Made by a program: the position numbers and the translations under genes. Shown in pieces: positions 1 to 11,600 of a stretch of DNA of 64,000 nt. Below the pieces are notes generated by a model, which saw only the letters and a program-made list of their open reading frames with translations, was not told where the DNA came from and did no database searches. How positions within the stretch are numbered: the first letter of the stretch is position 1; each line of letters starts with the position of its first letter. Source of the DNA: Torreya grandis (Eukaryota > Streptophyta > Pinopsida > Cupressales > Taxaceae); the NCBI GenBank assembly GCA_037957365.1, contig JARHVA010004228.1, forward strand, positions 1,459,501 through 1,523,500, written 5' to 3'.

Positions 1-1030
1 CAAAATAATTGATATACACACAATGAGATCTAAAAAGGATTAAAAAAACATGTAAAATCATAAAGAAGCATATATGTTATAATGCAAATCAATTGCTTAT
101 ATAGGCAAGGGAAAATAATATGAAAGCTAAACTAGTGAATATGGGACTAAACCCAACATAAAATAAAACTAGGTAAACACAAATACTTGGAGCCTAGTAA
201 TCATGAGTAAGATACTCTAACACTAATCTTGACTAAATTGATGAATGAGATAAAGTTACATATTTTAGCATAGGCTTATAGACAAGATTTTTGTAGATAT
301 TTTTACTTCAACACTTTATGATTTAATATTACTTCTGAATATAACTTTTAATTCTCTTTGTGACCCCCTACACTTAGTATCATGTGAGTAGGAAGATGCA
401 TCGGCTCATCACCAAAGTCTATATGTAGGTGAGTAAGCTCATCTCTCCCTAATGCTAACCCCATGCAACCAATAATATGTGAGGGATCAACACCAAAGGT
501 TACCAGAGGGTGAGATATGTGTGATTTGACTTTTGTATTTGCATAAGCTTTTGATTTTCATAGAAATGTCTACTTTTCTATTTGTAAGGCATTTACTCCC
601 AAATCTTGGCCCCATGCAACTAGTAATATGTAAGAGATCATCACCAAGGACCAAGATAGGCAAGTAAAGTTTACTTATTTTTGAGCATGCATATGTTTTG
701 CTTTAGAAGGCACTGTAAGATGAGACTCTACCATGGAAAATACTCTAAGCTAGATTATAGGCTAGCATTTTATAAATTGTGTATGAAGATGCATGGAAAA
801 TAGATGTACTACACTCATAAGAATTAAGGAAAGAACTAATGTAATACTAATTTTGAGAATACTTTCCATGGGGTGATAGGGTATTGTGAGAATGAAATGA
901 TATGATATGCTACATTCTAAAAGTTCCATGTTATGCAAATTAAAAACTAAATAATCACCAAACACAATATCTAATATGCAAGACAAAATGCTTATAATGA
1001 AATATACAATGCAACGAGGAATATGTGATA
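1..1030. other. Decayed sequence, probably the 3' end of Gypsy-B
   Basis: No coding region is recognisable. This stretch lies immediately beyond the integrase tail of the minus-strand Gypsy-B, so its 3' untranslated region or 3' LTR is expected here. I could not find an LTR edge or a matching second LTR. Around 461-520 and 611-670 a phrase containing CCCCATGCAAC, AATATGT and ATCACCAA recurs about 150 bp apart, with a weaker version near 376-430, which suggests an old internal duplication. Confidence 0.35.
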
Positions 1031-1280
1031 TGTAAGTACTAGATATAGAAATGTTTTAGGTGAAAAGAGTTCATAGACACACCAAAATTCTTGTCCTATA
1101 AAGTGCATAACTGATAGAATCCATTTTTTAAGTCTTATATCACTAGGTAAGGGCCTAACCAATTTGATCTAAATTTCCAATCTTCTCCTTTCTTTTTGTT
1201 GATTTGACTATCAAGTCTAAGGACAAGATCTCCTAAATGAATTTGACCATTGTGGGCATAATTATGGAACTTATAATATC
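1031..1280 (-). pseudogene. Gypsy-B integrase C-terminal fragment
   Basis: The minus-strand translation contains HLGDLVLRLDSQINKKK, then DWKFRSNWLGPYLV, a stop, and FHLKHFY. This is the pattern of the C-terminal DNA-binding part of plant Ty3/gypsy integrases: GDLVLR, basic linker, WLGPY, hydrophobic repeat, LKHFY end. Only about 80 codons remain and stops break the frame. No reverse transcriptase or integrase core is visible upstream in this copy, so Gypsy-B seems to have lost most of pol. Family assignment rests on motif recognition, not a search. Confidence 0.6.
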
Positions 1281-1345
1281 ATTGATGGGGAAAATTAACT
1301 TTGGTTTCTTGACAATAATATTTGATTATAGGAAGACAGGCACTT

Positions 1346-1698
1346 CTAATAACTCAAACACCCACTCATCTTGAGTCTTTTTAGTGTATTAAGTATCCTA
1401 AGAAAAACTTTTAGTTTACAAGACGAATGATAAAAAATGGTCAATTTTGTATCTTTTATGTCCCAAGAAAATAATATTTGTAATGGGTTATCAAGAAGTG
1501 CTCTAGTGTTGTTTGCTTCTATAGGGGGAAGAGGATGTTTAGCTTCAAAAATATGTGGGTAATCATAGGGATCAATGTTGATTTTAAAGGTACCTATTAT
1601 TAAGGTACAAATCCTTCCCTCAAGTGTTGGTGTGGTCAGGGGAGGATGAATGGTTTGTTTGTCTATCCTAAAGTCTAAACTATGATCTAAACTACTAC
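1346..1698 (-). pseudogene. Unidentified Gypsy-B coding remnant
   Basis: This open minus-strand stretch of about 118 codons lies between the Gypsy-B protease region and its integrase tail. The frame runs on to 1738, but the extra residues come from the inserted Copia-C LTR and are not original. It includes PHIFEAKHPLPPIEANN. I do not recognise a domain. By position it belongs to the Gypsy-B polyprotein, or to spacer coding sequence left after deletion of the reverse transcriptase. Confidence 0.35.
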
Positions 1699-1964
1699 TT
1701 GTAATAAATTTAGACCATATTTTCACAATATAAATCACACTATAACATATATTTGATTCAAGATTATCTTATTCATATGAGATATTTATAATTTATCAGA
1801 GGAAGCTCTCCTTAATATAAGGATTCAACTCTATCACAAATTCCTTCTATTTCTCAACTCCTTGATTTCTCTCAATCTTATCTAATAGTGAGTTGTTATC
1901 ACAATTCACGTATACCCAAAAACATAATTATTTATGTGATCACTAATAAATTCCTAATATTCCA
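1699..1964 (-). repeat. Copia-C 3' LTR
   Basis: This matches 4159-4458 through shared stretches such as TTTAGACCATATTTTCA, GGAAGCTCTCCTTAATA and ATAATTATTTATGTGA. It is shorter because the right copy carries an extra insert of about 30 bp near 4378-4415. The numerous differences indicate an old insertion. Confidence 0.65.
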
Positions 1965-2599
1965 CCCTTAGTGTGAACATGTGGAGAAACACCATCTTTT
2001 GTCTAAACAAGATACACATATCTTTACTTTATTTTGTGCTAATTTATTTCACTTTGATTGTGGGAACATATCAACCAAGAAATGGGAGCATTATCAACCA
2101 GTCATGGGAACCTCATCAAAGGTGGGAACATGTATCAACCACTTGTGAACATCTACTGAACCAATCAAAAAATTAATGGGAACACATATACCAACAAATT
2201 TTATCAATAACATATATTAATTTAATACTTGTGGTTTGGATATCTTGTACTATCACACTTTAGGGAATCACATTTAGAAAGTAGATCACTTATTACATAT
2301 GTGAACATGAATACACTTTTGTTCTTATTTCAAAACAAACTAAAAATAGAAAGTAAATTTCCACTATTTCATAATGCTACCCCATTGTTAGTGGCTAACG
2401 AGAAGTACAATTTACCTCCATCCTCCAGTACAATTATCTAGTATAAAAAGTCTTCATCACTATTTGGACCATCTGATTCTTTGTCATTTGAATAAGTGGT
2501 TTTCACTTCCCAATATATTTCTTCATTTTTTTCCATAAATGAGAGCCTTCTCTTTTAGTTTTCCTTCAAGGAGATTTTGTGCTCTTTTTTCTACAATAT

Positions 2600-3290
2600 T
2601 TAACACCATGTCCTAGTTTTTTCATATTAATAATAAAGAAAGCTTTTCCTTGAACCCTAAGATCTATTATTTACATACTATTTTTCTGGCTTAGAATTGG
2701 ATTTGGTTCTTTTTTTAACATACATAACAATTTCCTCTAGATCAATATTCTTATTTTCTTCATCTATCAATGAATAAATTATATCTTCTAAGCTAGGATT
2801 TAATTTGCTCAGTGTAAAAACTATGTTGGAATAACTAGTTGGCATGCTATTTAGTGAAATAAATTTTACATCATCATTAGGCACATCTAATTTTATTCTT
2901 GCTAGCTGATTTAGAATGGAGAAAAACTTATATGTTTCGCCATGTTGTTTCTGTCTTCCATTTTGAGTCTAAATAGCTTTTACTTTAGGGTCACTATTGT
3001 ACCTCCTGTTTGTGATCCAAACAACTTATTTCATGTTTCCTAAATGACATTTGAAGTCTTTGATAGTTTTTTATGATTTAAGCATCCATCAAATAACCCT
3101 AAACTAATATTTTTTTTGCTCTTTGATAATTGGTTTCCCACTTGACAACTTCATTTGCATCAGTCAATTTTGGTATTTTACCACTCATAATCTCCCACAA
3201 GTATTTTTCAATGAAATACAATTGTGTTATAACTTGATATGTGTGAAATTATTTACCTTAAATTTTTTCCACAAATGTTAATTTATCCAT
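2600..3290 (-). pseudogene. Copia-C gag remnant (UBN2-like with degraded CCHC knuckle)
   Basis: The minus-strand frame starts with ATG at 3290 (MDKLTFVEKI) and proceeds through IEKYLWEIMSGKIPKLTD and KWETNYQRAKK. Near 2678-2884 it reads YSNIVFTLSKLNPSLEDIIYSL. These match the plant copia gag layout: an opening interaction segment, a helical core, then a 'valuating' segment such as PSLEDII. Downstream near 2600-2650, KKLGHGVKYCRKK looks like a CCHC zinc knuckle that has lost its first cysteines. Several stops and frameshifts make it nonfunctional. Gag would form the virus-like particle around element RNA. Confidence 0.6.
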
Positions 3291-4147
3291 TTTAGTAGAT
3301 TTGACTTCAAAAAAGGAAGGATGTTAGTTTCAATCGATAATGCATCCATTTTACAAATTTTCAACTGTAAGTACTAGAATATGATGTTAAATTGCTTTGA
3401 ATTGAAAAAATAAAATGACTAACTACTTGACACTTTTGAATTTTTACAAACATACTTTTGAAAAGATAATAAAAGATTATTTTGACTCTTAATTTAACTT
3501 TTTCTAAAAATACATATATAACGACTTATGATATTGTTAAATAACAAAAGAATGACACAAAGTAGAAAGACTTAACTAAACAACTTAACTTGAATTTTAA
3601 AGACAAAAATTAAATTTAAAAAAAATTGACATATGTTAAAAAAAAAATACACTTAATAAACATAGACTCAAATGCAAACTTGATAAGTTATCCTTTTGCA
3701 TACATAGATTTGTGTTTTGAATGCATGATCATATTAAGAACTAAGTGCTGATAGGTGTGAATTGAAATAATGCATGGAATGTAGGTAGAAAATGGATGAG
3801 AATAATGTATGATCACATATATTTGAGATTCGAAGAACATGAGCTAATAAGATCACATAATACCATTAAAAATACTATTCAAGACCATATTGTAAGTTGC
3901 ACAAAAATTATTTACCTTGTGTGATGTTTGATAGAGAATGGTGCACATAGAATGGTCTACCCTTGCACCTAATTATCCTAAAGTTGTTGAGAGTGTATTA
4001 TAGATGGAATAATATGCAGTGGTCTACTTTAACTAATAAAAATAGAACTATATAATAGTTGATCAAACCAACACTAAAAAATGAACTTCTTCAACACAAT
4101 GCGCATAGAAATTACCCACTAAAGACTCTCACGACTGTTATATAATG

Positions 4148-4159
4148 GCTCTGTTACTA
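4148..4159 (-). other. Copia-C primer binding site (degenerate)
   Basis: The minus strand reads approximately AGTAACAGAGCC directly after the right-hand LTR. It differs at a few positions from TGGTATCAGAGCC, the usual initiator-tRNA-Met primer site of plant copia elements. It fixes the element's orientation. Confidence 0.6.
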
Positions 4160-4458
4160 GATAACAAATTTAGACCATATTTTCATAATATAAGTCACAC
4201 TATAATATATATTTCATTTAGGATGATCTTATTCATATGAGAGATTTATAATTTATAGGAGGAAGCTCTCCTTAATACAAGGATTCAACTTTATCACAAA
4301 TGCCTTCTATCTCTCAACTCCTCCTTGATTTCTCTCAATCTTATCTAATAATGAGTTGTTCTCAAAACTCACATAAACCCAAATAAAATATTAATATTTC
4401 AAACTATATACCCAAAAATATAATTATTTATGTGAGCACTAATGAATTCTTAATAACA
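4159..4458 (-). repeat. Copia-C 5' LTR
   Basis: This is the longer of the two Copia-C terminal repeats and adjoins the primer site. The outer edge, at about 4458, ends TAATAACA. No clear promoter element was identified. Confidence 0.65.
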
Positions 4459-4689
4459 TGCGCTTGTGTGATAGGGGTTGGGTGGCTATGTTGATGATAT
4501 GAATCAACAAGATATTTTGGGGGTTTGTCTTCATGACCCAATTTATATCATGTCAACATGGTAGTTTTTAATATTAGGTTTAATATTTTCCAAGCTGAGA
4601 GGTGTGTGAGGACTATAGGTTCCAATCCTATAAGGATCAAAAGGAAGTCTAATCAATGCATCTCTTTCAAGAATACTAATAATGTCAAT

Positions 4690-5400
4690 CATATAATTAG
4701 TTGATATAACTGACACTATCATGAGATTCTCTTTACTTATTATTTATATTGTTTCAAATCCATTTTATTTATATTTATCATTTAATAGAAACTTAGGAAT
4801 TTTGGTACCCCTCTTTAAGACAACTACTTTGGCTACTGGGGATTTTTATCTTCAACCATGGGGGGTTTTCCACATCATTGGTTGGCAATTTATAATCAAC
4901 ATGTATCCCTAGTTTTTTGTGCATGGTCATTTTAATGGTATCAAAGGGCTAAGGGTCTGATTAAGTGATGTATACTTTTCCTAAGTGGAGGAACCTAATT
5001 ATTTGAACATGGTATAAGGGATTGCCTTTATCCTATAGATCTAAGGTCTACCCAAGATCATGATGTAATTCATATCTCTATCAATCACATAAAATTATAA
5101 CAACATGGTATTGGGACCTACCATGACTAGAAGAATGATAGTCCTTATTAAGGTAAACCTAAGGTTATCATAACCTCACAAAGTGTTCCTAGAAGTAGAG
5201 CAATTGGTTTCTTTGTACCCAAGTTTCTAAATAAATGAAAATGGGACTATATTGACAAATTCTCTATAATTTTAACATAGGTTTCTTTACATAATTATTA
5301 TAGATCCATACTTATAGATATAAGGCTAGGTTTTCCCTCTTGGCCATTTTTGTGTTTGGGGTGGACTCATTATGTCAAAGAAGTAGCCAACATATCTCAA
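4690..5400 (-). pseudogene. Gypsy-B protease-region remnant
   Basis: In the minus frame between 5125 and 5003 I read VMVGPNTMLL, a stop, FYVIDRDMNYIMILGRP, a stop, then IYRIKAIPYTMF. The 'F.V.D...NYI.ILGRPW...KAIP.T.' pattern is the C-terminal half of a Ty3/gypsy retroviral-type aspartic protease, where ILGRP follows the flap region. Sense-downstream, VVVLKRGTKIPKFLLND may be the link towards the lost reverse transcriptase. Stops are frequent. The region is continuous with 7557-7915 once the solo LTR is removed. Confidence 0.55.
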
Positions 5401-5744
5401 ATTTTATCTAGATGGGAACATATCCAAATAAATATGATTGATTTGACCTTGTAGTGGAGGCATGACACTAGATACATGGCCTAATCCTAAGGCATCAAGT
5501 AATATCTGTTCTCAAAATCAGCTATGCTCATTTTTGGAACAACCCTTATGAAACTTCTCCTTTTGATATTTTTCTCTCTAGGTTCATCTTTCAAGGCAAG
5601 TTTCTCTTAATCTCAGGTTTTATCGACTGACATCTTTGAAAAGTTTGCGACCTTTCTTAGTTATGATTTCCCAGCAAACGTGAAATTCATTGTGATTTTA
5701 ATGTGATCAGAATGTCCAAATTTTGATAAATTTCAAAGAGTTAG
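5401..5744 (-). pseudogene. Gypsy-B gag/protease linker, decayed
   Basis: The minus-strand reading is open only in pieces (for example LLDALGLGHVSSVMPPLQG). It sits between the protease remnant and the solo-LTR insertion point. The last five bases (5740-5744, GTTAG) are the left target duplication of the solo LTR. Confidence 0.35.
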
Positions 5745-5754
5745 TGTTGTTTTT

Positions 5755-6130
5755 CAACAAATATGCAAAAGTGGCAAATTTTTCTGCCATTGCATATTTT
5801 TCAACAAATATGCAAAAGTGGCAAATTTTGCTGCCATTACATATTTTTCAGCAAATATGCAAAAGTGGCAAATTTTGCCACCATTGCATATTTTTCAACA
5901 AATATGCAAAAGTGGCAAATTTTGCCGCCATTGCATATTTTTTAGCAAATATGCAAAAGAGGTAAATTTTGCCGCCATTGCATATTTTTTAGAAAATATG
6001 CAAAAGTGGCAAACTTTGCCACCATTGCATATTTTTTTATCAAATATGCAAAAGCGGCAAATTTTGCCGCCATTGTATATTTTTCAGCAAATATACAAAA
6101 GCGATAAATTTTACCGCCATTGCATTTTTT
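5755..6130 (+). repeat. 47-bp tandem array, eight hairpin units
   Basis: Eight head-to-tail units start near 5755, 5802, 5849, 5896, 5943, 5990, 6038 and 6085. Each has a left arm like AAATATGCAA..GCGGCAAA and a right arm like TTTGCCGCC.TTGCATATTT, so each folds back on itself around a one-base centre. Apparent reading frames exist on both strands but only because the unit is repetitive and near-palindromic; they are not genes. The array lies about 0.7 kb upstream of the LTR's TATA box, in what would be U3. Confidence 0.9.
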
Positions 6131-6805
6131 TCTCTTTTTAATTCTCTATGCAAGGGCAGCAATTTTTGGTACCCATGCATACCTTCCCCTCATTTTTACT
6201 ATCTTTGGAAAATTTTCATTTTCCTATTTTCCGAGCCCGCTTCCCTTTTGCTTTCTGACCTGCTCACACCTCATCCCTTTCAAGCACATTTCCCTAATCA
6301 TGATGATCAAACGTGCAATTTTCCCAGATTGCTAAATTTTCCCCTGATTGCACAATCATGATTCTTACTACAGTTTCTCTAAAGGATCCCTCTTCATCGA
6401 AATATTTTCAACAAAAGTTCTTCCAGATCACTAAAGTTTCTCTGAAGAAGTCAAAGACAATGAAGTACAAGTATCAAGGTGTTTTTCCAATCACCTCAGT
6501 TGCTTCTAATATTGATGACATTAAGGATATAGAGATTGGGCATGTGGATATGGCCGAGTTCATAAAAAGAACCAAATCAAGCAATCCTAGCCATGAAATG
6601 AAGAAGATTGGCAATAAAGATTGAAGTTGTTCTTTCATGCTTTATTAAGAATACACTTTGTAACTGACTTGGGACCTTTGCACATGCACTTTTGTAATAT
6701 GTAATTGCATGTAAAAAATATGGAAAATATTCCAAAGTCAATGATGACTCATCTTTGACTAGATATTTTAATATTTTAATATTTTTTAATTTTGAAGGTT
6801 TCTCG

Positions 6806-6814
6806 CTATATATA
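6806..6814 (+). promoter_or_regulatory. TATA box of the solo LTR
   Basis: CTATATATA lies within CGCTATATATAGAGGGA and is followed by GA-rich leader-like sequence (CTCTCTAGATAATTGAGAG). This is the usual arrangement of a plant LTR core promoter. Activity is not shown. Confidence 0.55.
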
Positions 6815-7556
6815 GAGGGAACCTCTTTTGTAAATCTCTCTAGATAATTGAGAGAAAAAACTCTATTGAAATTGAGACACTTCTTGAGACTTTGTGCTCA
6901 ATTTATAAATCATATTTTATCAAATGAATGAGAAATAGGTTTATTTCAGACTTTGTGTTGGAGTAATTTGTGTTACCTAGGAAATAGTTCTTATGTTCTC
7001 TTTCCTGATAATCTCTCATCTGTTCGATTTAATAAGCAAAGTGTGTGTATTGAAATTATCTAAAGATGTTTCTAAAGGATAAAAGAAAGACTTTGAGTTG
7101 CTTTTATCTTGGTAACCCTTTTATTCATTGTAGTTTTAGGTGAAGACTTTGGGCTTTATTTCACTCTACTATTACATGTGTTCTGAATCAGTGAAGGAGG
7201 CAACAAAAGACTTTGTGCTTTTGTGGGTTTTCTTATGGACCTTGTTACTTCTTCAGGAGATTTTTTGCTCTGCATTAGATACCATTCCTGAAAGAAGAGG
7301 AATACTTTCAGTCATCAACCGGGACTTCCCTCTTTTGTTCCTTGGACATCATCTCTGAAAAAAGAGAGATGGATGGTGTTATACTACCCTGAGTATTATT
7401 TTTTGCTTACTTATATATACATATAGCATATAAGTGATTCATAGGGAACCTCCCCTTGATGAGAGGAGAGATTTATCTTGTTAAAATGTGGTAAACCTAC
7501 ACTTTTTGTGGCATAAATCTCCTTATACTATGGTTGATATACCCATTTTGACATCA

Positions 7557-7915
7557 GTTAGTTGATGACAAATATTCACCCAACAATGTCAAATGATGGG
7601 CTAGAGAGTTATTGAGTAGGTCTAGGAAAAAGATGTGGGAAAATGTCTTTGTGAGATTATAAATTATATCATAGTTCCCCATGAGTTTGGGGTTGGTATC
7701 AGTATCCAAGTAATTTTTGTCATAATGGATTGTGGGATGATACTCTCTCATATGGGTAACAATGTTTGCATCCACAGTTTCAAGTTCCATAACTCCTATC
7801 ATGTAGGTTTTTCCTTTTGGTCTTAGTGTTGGAGCCATATCAGGGTTGACTATGCCAAAGGTATAGGCATCAACATCATGAGTACTATCTAGTGGAGGTT
7901 GGTTAGCTTGATTAC
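7557..7915 (-). pseudogene. Gypsy-B open fragment beside the Gypsy-A insertion
   Basis: About 115 codons are open on the minus strand, reading DVDAYTFGIVNPDMAPTL and, later, DKNYLDTDTNPKLMGNYD. The first residues of the longer frame (up to 7934) come from the Gypsy-A LTR. With Gypsy-A removed, this joins 27677 onward, where minus-strand gag remnants lie, so it is probably the C-terminal part of Gypsy-B gag or the gag-protease link. I do not recognise a specific domain in it. Confidence 0.4.
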
Positions 7916-10397
7916 TGTTGACCATTTTGACCACAAGTCAATATGGGTCAACCCCCTATAGTCAAAAACTTATATAGGGGCTTAGTATAATGTCATAGGG
8001 TATGTTAAAAATATATTTGATATCATTTCATATGTTTTTATCCTTGGTCATGGTCTATTTAAGTCCTTATGTCATTTTAAGTCATTTAGGGGTCATTTTT
8101 GAGTCATATATGAAAGTGATAGGTTTACATGGTGTTCAAGCACTCAAAAACATGAAGGAGGTTTACACAAAGTCTTAGTGGGAACCAAAGCCTTGGTAGG
8201 TTAGGAAAAATAGTCATTTATTTCATTTCCATGCATAGTCATCCATTATGAATGGGCACCTACAAGTGCTATGGAGAAGATCATCTCATTGAAAAAGAGC
8301 AATTACTTGACTTCAATCACTTCATGGTTGAAAGAGATTGCTTGAATAAGATGAAGATGTTTAAGATGAATTATAACCCTTCTAGCCACCAAATGTTGAT
8401 GCCTCACTCAATCATATCAAAGATTGATGACACATGGGTGATAACAAAACTGATGAGTGAAAGACCCCAGATCAAGATCAATAGTGCATATTATTTCATA
8501 CAAAATTCGATTAGTGATTTGTGTTGAAGATTGGGGTCAATGATTCAAGATCAAGGATCAATGATGCATTTTTAATGGTGTAATCAAATATCGATGGTGA
8601 TCATGAAGTTATAAGTCATAAGATATTGAGAATGAATGCGATGGTTCAAAGTGTCATGATCACAGTGAATTGATAGCAGATTGATGGCATATGATTAGTC
8701 ATATTGTTTAGATGGAGATCAATGATGCACATTTTATCACACATATTAAGGATCTATGGTGTATGTTTAACCATGAAAAAGTAGATCAATGGTGCACATG
8801 AAGTCAATAAGTCAATGAGCCTAAATTATGCACAAGGCCACCATATGGCATAAGTGTGCTTGATTTTATGGAGATTAGTAATAGGGTCTAAAAAGGGCAT
8901 GCAGGATTACCAAGTGTCATAATCTTTGATGAAGATCAAATATTAATGATCGATATTGAATGTCAAGGCTAAGAGACCCATAAGGAGATCAATGTATAAA
9001 ATTTGATCAAGTTTCAGTGGGAATGAGATGAAGACATGTGTCTAGAATGACAACATACATATTTTTAAATGAAATAAGTAACATGGCAAGGAAATACCAC
9101 ATAGGTAGACATGTAAGATCAAAATATTTTATGGAAAAGCAAATACTTCAGACTCTTATGCCTCCATTAAATCTTAGTCAAGATCATCTCGTAAAACTTG
9201 AAGTCCCAGGAAAGCACATACAATAGATTGGTATGTAAATTCCCCTATTATACCATTCATCATAGGTAGTCTTGGAAATAAATCGAAGAGAAATAGTGAC
9301 TACCATGGATTTATGGATGACAAATGTGAAAAATGAGTGCTAGGAGATGAATAAATGACTAAAAATGATGAATACAAGTGTCTAAAAGATAGATATCAAT
9401 TAGATAAACATCTTATGATTTTCATAACATGTTTTTAGCCTCCTTAATATATTAAAAATGTGTCAAATCACCCTTATCTAGTTTTAAAATCTAGAGAGAT
9501 GATCCACGATGAAGGCAATTTCATAAAGGCTAGATGAAGAATCTCTATGCTATTTTGGAGAGTTTGTCATAGTTTATATGGAAACTTGTCCAAGGAGAAA
9601 TTCATGGTATTTTTAACACTCCATTATCCTATAATGTAACTATTTTTCAAGCCTTGACATGTGGTATTGTGACCCTTGAGCTTCTTTACTTCATTCACTT
9701 CTTCTCTCTCTCTTATTCTATAAGTAGTAGCCATTTTGGCTCTGGTATTATAATACCACACCATGAATGGAAAAGTCCTGATGGAATGAAATTTTATTTT
9801 ACATTTTAACATTAACTCAAGTGTATTTTTGAGTTCATGAATAATTTTCTAAGTGTGTAAAGTGATGTAAGTGGAGTTAGTGATAATTATCTATCCTTTC
9901 TTCCCTTATCCTCTCACATTTATGCAAGAGTTCCTATTATAATAGGTCAAATATAGTGTAGCTAAGTGTGTTATAATATTTTAAAGTGTAATATTATTCT
10001 TAGAGTGTGAATTATACCCTCTTGTTCATTTACTTTTTATTACTCTCATGCACATCACCTCTATATTGAAACACTCATGTTATAATCCTTTATGACTTTG
10101 AAGCTAGTTTGTATACCTTATTTCATTGTGATAGAAGTATGATGGTCATGTAGAAATAGTATTGGTGAATTACCACCTTAGATTATGTTCATTTCATGTA
10201 TATTTTAACTCTTTTCCCCATAATCAAAAATTATTTAGGTGATAATCATTTCAAGATACATTCAGGGAGCTAGCCCTTAAATCTAGAGGCTCACTTCCAC
10301 TATAGGTACACCCATATACCTAGAAGTGTTCCCATGTTACCCAAATATGGAATAAACTTGAACACATTATTTTAGGGTACAATATTTGATTACAATA
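7916..10397 (+). repeat. Gypsy-A 5' LTR (2482 bp)
   Basis: It begins TGTTGACCATTTTGACC and ends near ATTTGATTACAATA. The same landmarks occur in order in the 3' LTR, for example CCATGCATAGTCATCCA, AAAGCACATACAA and GAGCTAGCCCTTA. No protein is encoded: apparent frames differ between the two LTR copies. Repeated mentions of ATCAATG and TGATC occur through 8.5-9.0 kb without a clear period. Confidence 0.9.
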
Positions 10398-10425
10398 GTT
10401 ATAACATACCTAATGGGACCCATTA
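10398..10425 (+). other. Possible degenerate Gypsy-A primer binding site
   Basis: The sequence just after the 5' LTR, ending CCTAATGGGACC, weakly resembles the '..CTCCACTGGGGAC' primer site (tRNA-Arg type) of Tat/Ogre-like gypsy elements. The match is poor and the assignment is tentative. Confidence 0.25.
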
Positions 10426-10859
10426 TCTTCAAGACAGCTTGTCAAGATGAATGCTAGTCTTGACAACATCAACTACAAATTGGTGTGCTACTCAACGTTT
10501 GACGACAAGAATCAAGTTAGGATCTAGTTAAAGGACATTATTTTGTCATAAAATTATTCTCATACTTCATGGTTTTATTGGTTCATCATATAATAGAGTG
10601 TTCAATCCCATTAATCCACCTATTCAGCTTGAACTTCCTCTTAAAGTTCAATATCCTCATCCTAACCTACATTTTGAGGAGAAAGAAGATTTTTATAGCC
10701 AAGGAAGTGAAGAGAGTGAAGAGGTTGAAGGTCTTGAAGAAAAAATGGCTAGATAACATGTCTTTCCTTCCTTTCATACTAAAAATCTAATTCATCTCCA
10801 AGAATATGATGCTATTCCCCCTAATGCCACAAAGAGTGTACCTAAATTAAATGGTGAGA

Positions 10860-11600
10860 TTCATGTTACAACTAGTGAACACAACAGGGATATATCAAAA
10901 TTTTGTGGTTTCCATAATGTCACTGAAGAATATTTCCATTATAGTCCTTGCCATGTCCCTTAGAGGGAAAGCTCTTGATTGGTATAGGACTTTTCCTGTT
11001 AGATGTATCACATTATAGGAATATTTTAGAGTGTTGTTGACTTCTAGATTTGAAGATGAAAGTGAACATATCTCTCTCACACATAATTTTAATGTGATAC
11101 AAAGAGGCCCTAAGGAATAAATGCATGAATTCAATGAGACATTTCAAAAGACTTGGTATAGATTGCCTCCTCCCATGAGGCCACCTACTAGTTTTGTGTT
11201 TCCTACCTAATTGAGAGCCATTTGTAGTTAAATTTATATCATAATTAAATTTATGGGTGGTTCCACTCTTTCTAAAGCATATGAACTTGTCATTAAAGCT
11301 GAAAATGGTCTCATTCAAGATAGAAGGTTTCCTCTTAAGGTTTACATGCCTTCATTGTCTCATAATTTTAATTATACTCTAAATGTGGCCCAAGTTCCCA
11401 ATGTTAATACCAAGCCTAGAGCTACTCCCAAGAAGGAAGATAATATCATAGATAAAGATGAAAAAATTTAGATATTAAGGGATCAAATTAGGCAAGAGAT
11501 AATTCAAAAATGTGCCAATCAAAATCCTTATACTTATAAAAAACTTTATGGTCAACAATATGGGAGAGGAAGAGGTCAAGGGTAGCCTAAATTTAATAGG
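10860..11600 (+). pseudogene. Gypsy-A gag
   Basis: Near 10940-11160 the plus-strand reading gives AMSLRGKALDWYRTFPVR, a stop, EYFRVLLTSRFEDESEH, then MHEFNETFQKTWYRLP. This is the classic core of plant Ty3/gypsy gag: 'L.G.A..WY..L', 'W..L...F...F', 'FN..F'. It continues into an open stretch (11253-11471) with KAYELVIKAENG, where gag usually says 'AY..A...E'. No CCHC knuckle is evident. Stops at several points make it inactive. Gag would form the particle that packages element RNA. Confidence 0.7.

Larger units (their letters stand above)
1699..4458 (-). mobile_element. Copia-C: small pol-less Ty1/copia element
   Basis: Two related terminal repeats (about 1699-1964 and 4159-4458) bracket about 2.2 kb. 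On the minus strand the right copy is followed by a sequence close to the initiator tRNA-Met primer site, then a decayed gag. Just inside the left repeat a short purine-rich stretch (AAGGGTGGA in the minus sense) is a plausible polypurine tract. No integrase, reverse transcriptase or RNase H is visible, so the copy is internally deleted or non-autonomous. The element interrupts minus-strand Gypsy-B sequence. I could not show a clean target duplication, so the edges may be off by several bases. Confidence 0.7.
5745..7556 (+). mobile_element. Solo LTR (1812 bp) with perfect target duplication
   Basis: The segment begins TGTTG and ends ACATCA and is flanked on both sides by the 5-bp direct repeat GTTAG (5740-5744 and 7557-7561). 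No internal domain, primer site or partner LTR is present, so it is best read as a solo LTR left by recombination between two LTRs. A TATA box at about 6806-6814 (CTATATATAG) points to plus-strand transcription. The first 380 bp hold the 47-bp hairpin array. Later there are several copies of the phrase AGACTTTG (for example near 6891, 6951, 7089, 7143 and 7209), which I cannot explain. Confidence 0.85.

Noticed and set aside
5755..6130. CRISPR-like array
   Set aside because: Units are contiguous without unique spacers, and the context is a plant LTR. The same reasoning applies to the 60-bp arrays.
5723..6141. Overlapping plus-strand reading frames in the 47-bp array, apparently a repeat protein
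   Set aside because: All three frames are open because the unit is repetitive and near-palindromic. There is no codon bias or extension beyond the array.
8252..8527. A 91-codon plus-strand frame
   Set aside because: It lies in the Gypsy-A 5' LTR and is not preserved in the 3' LTR copy.
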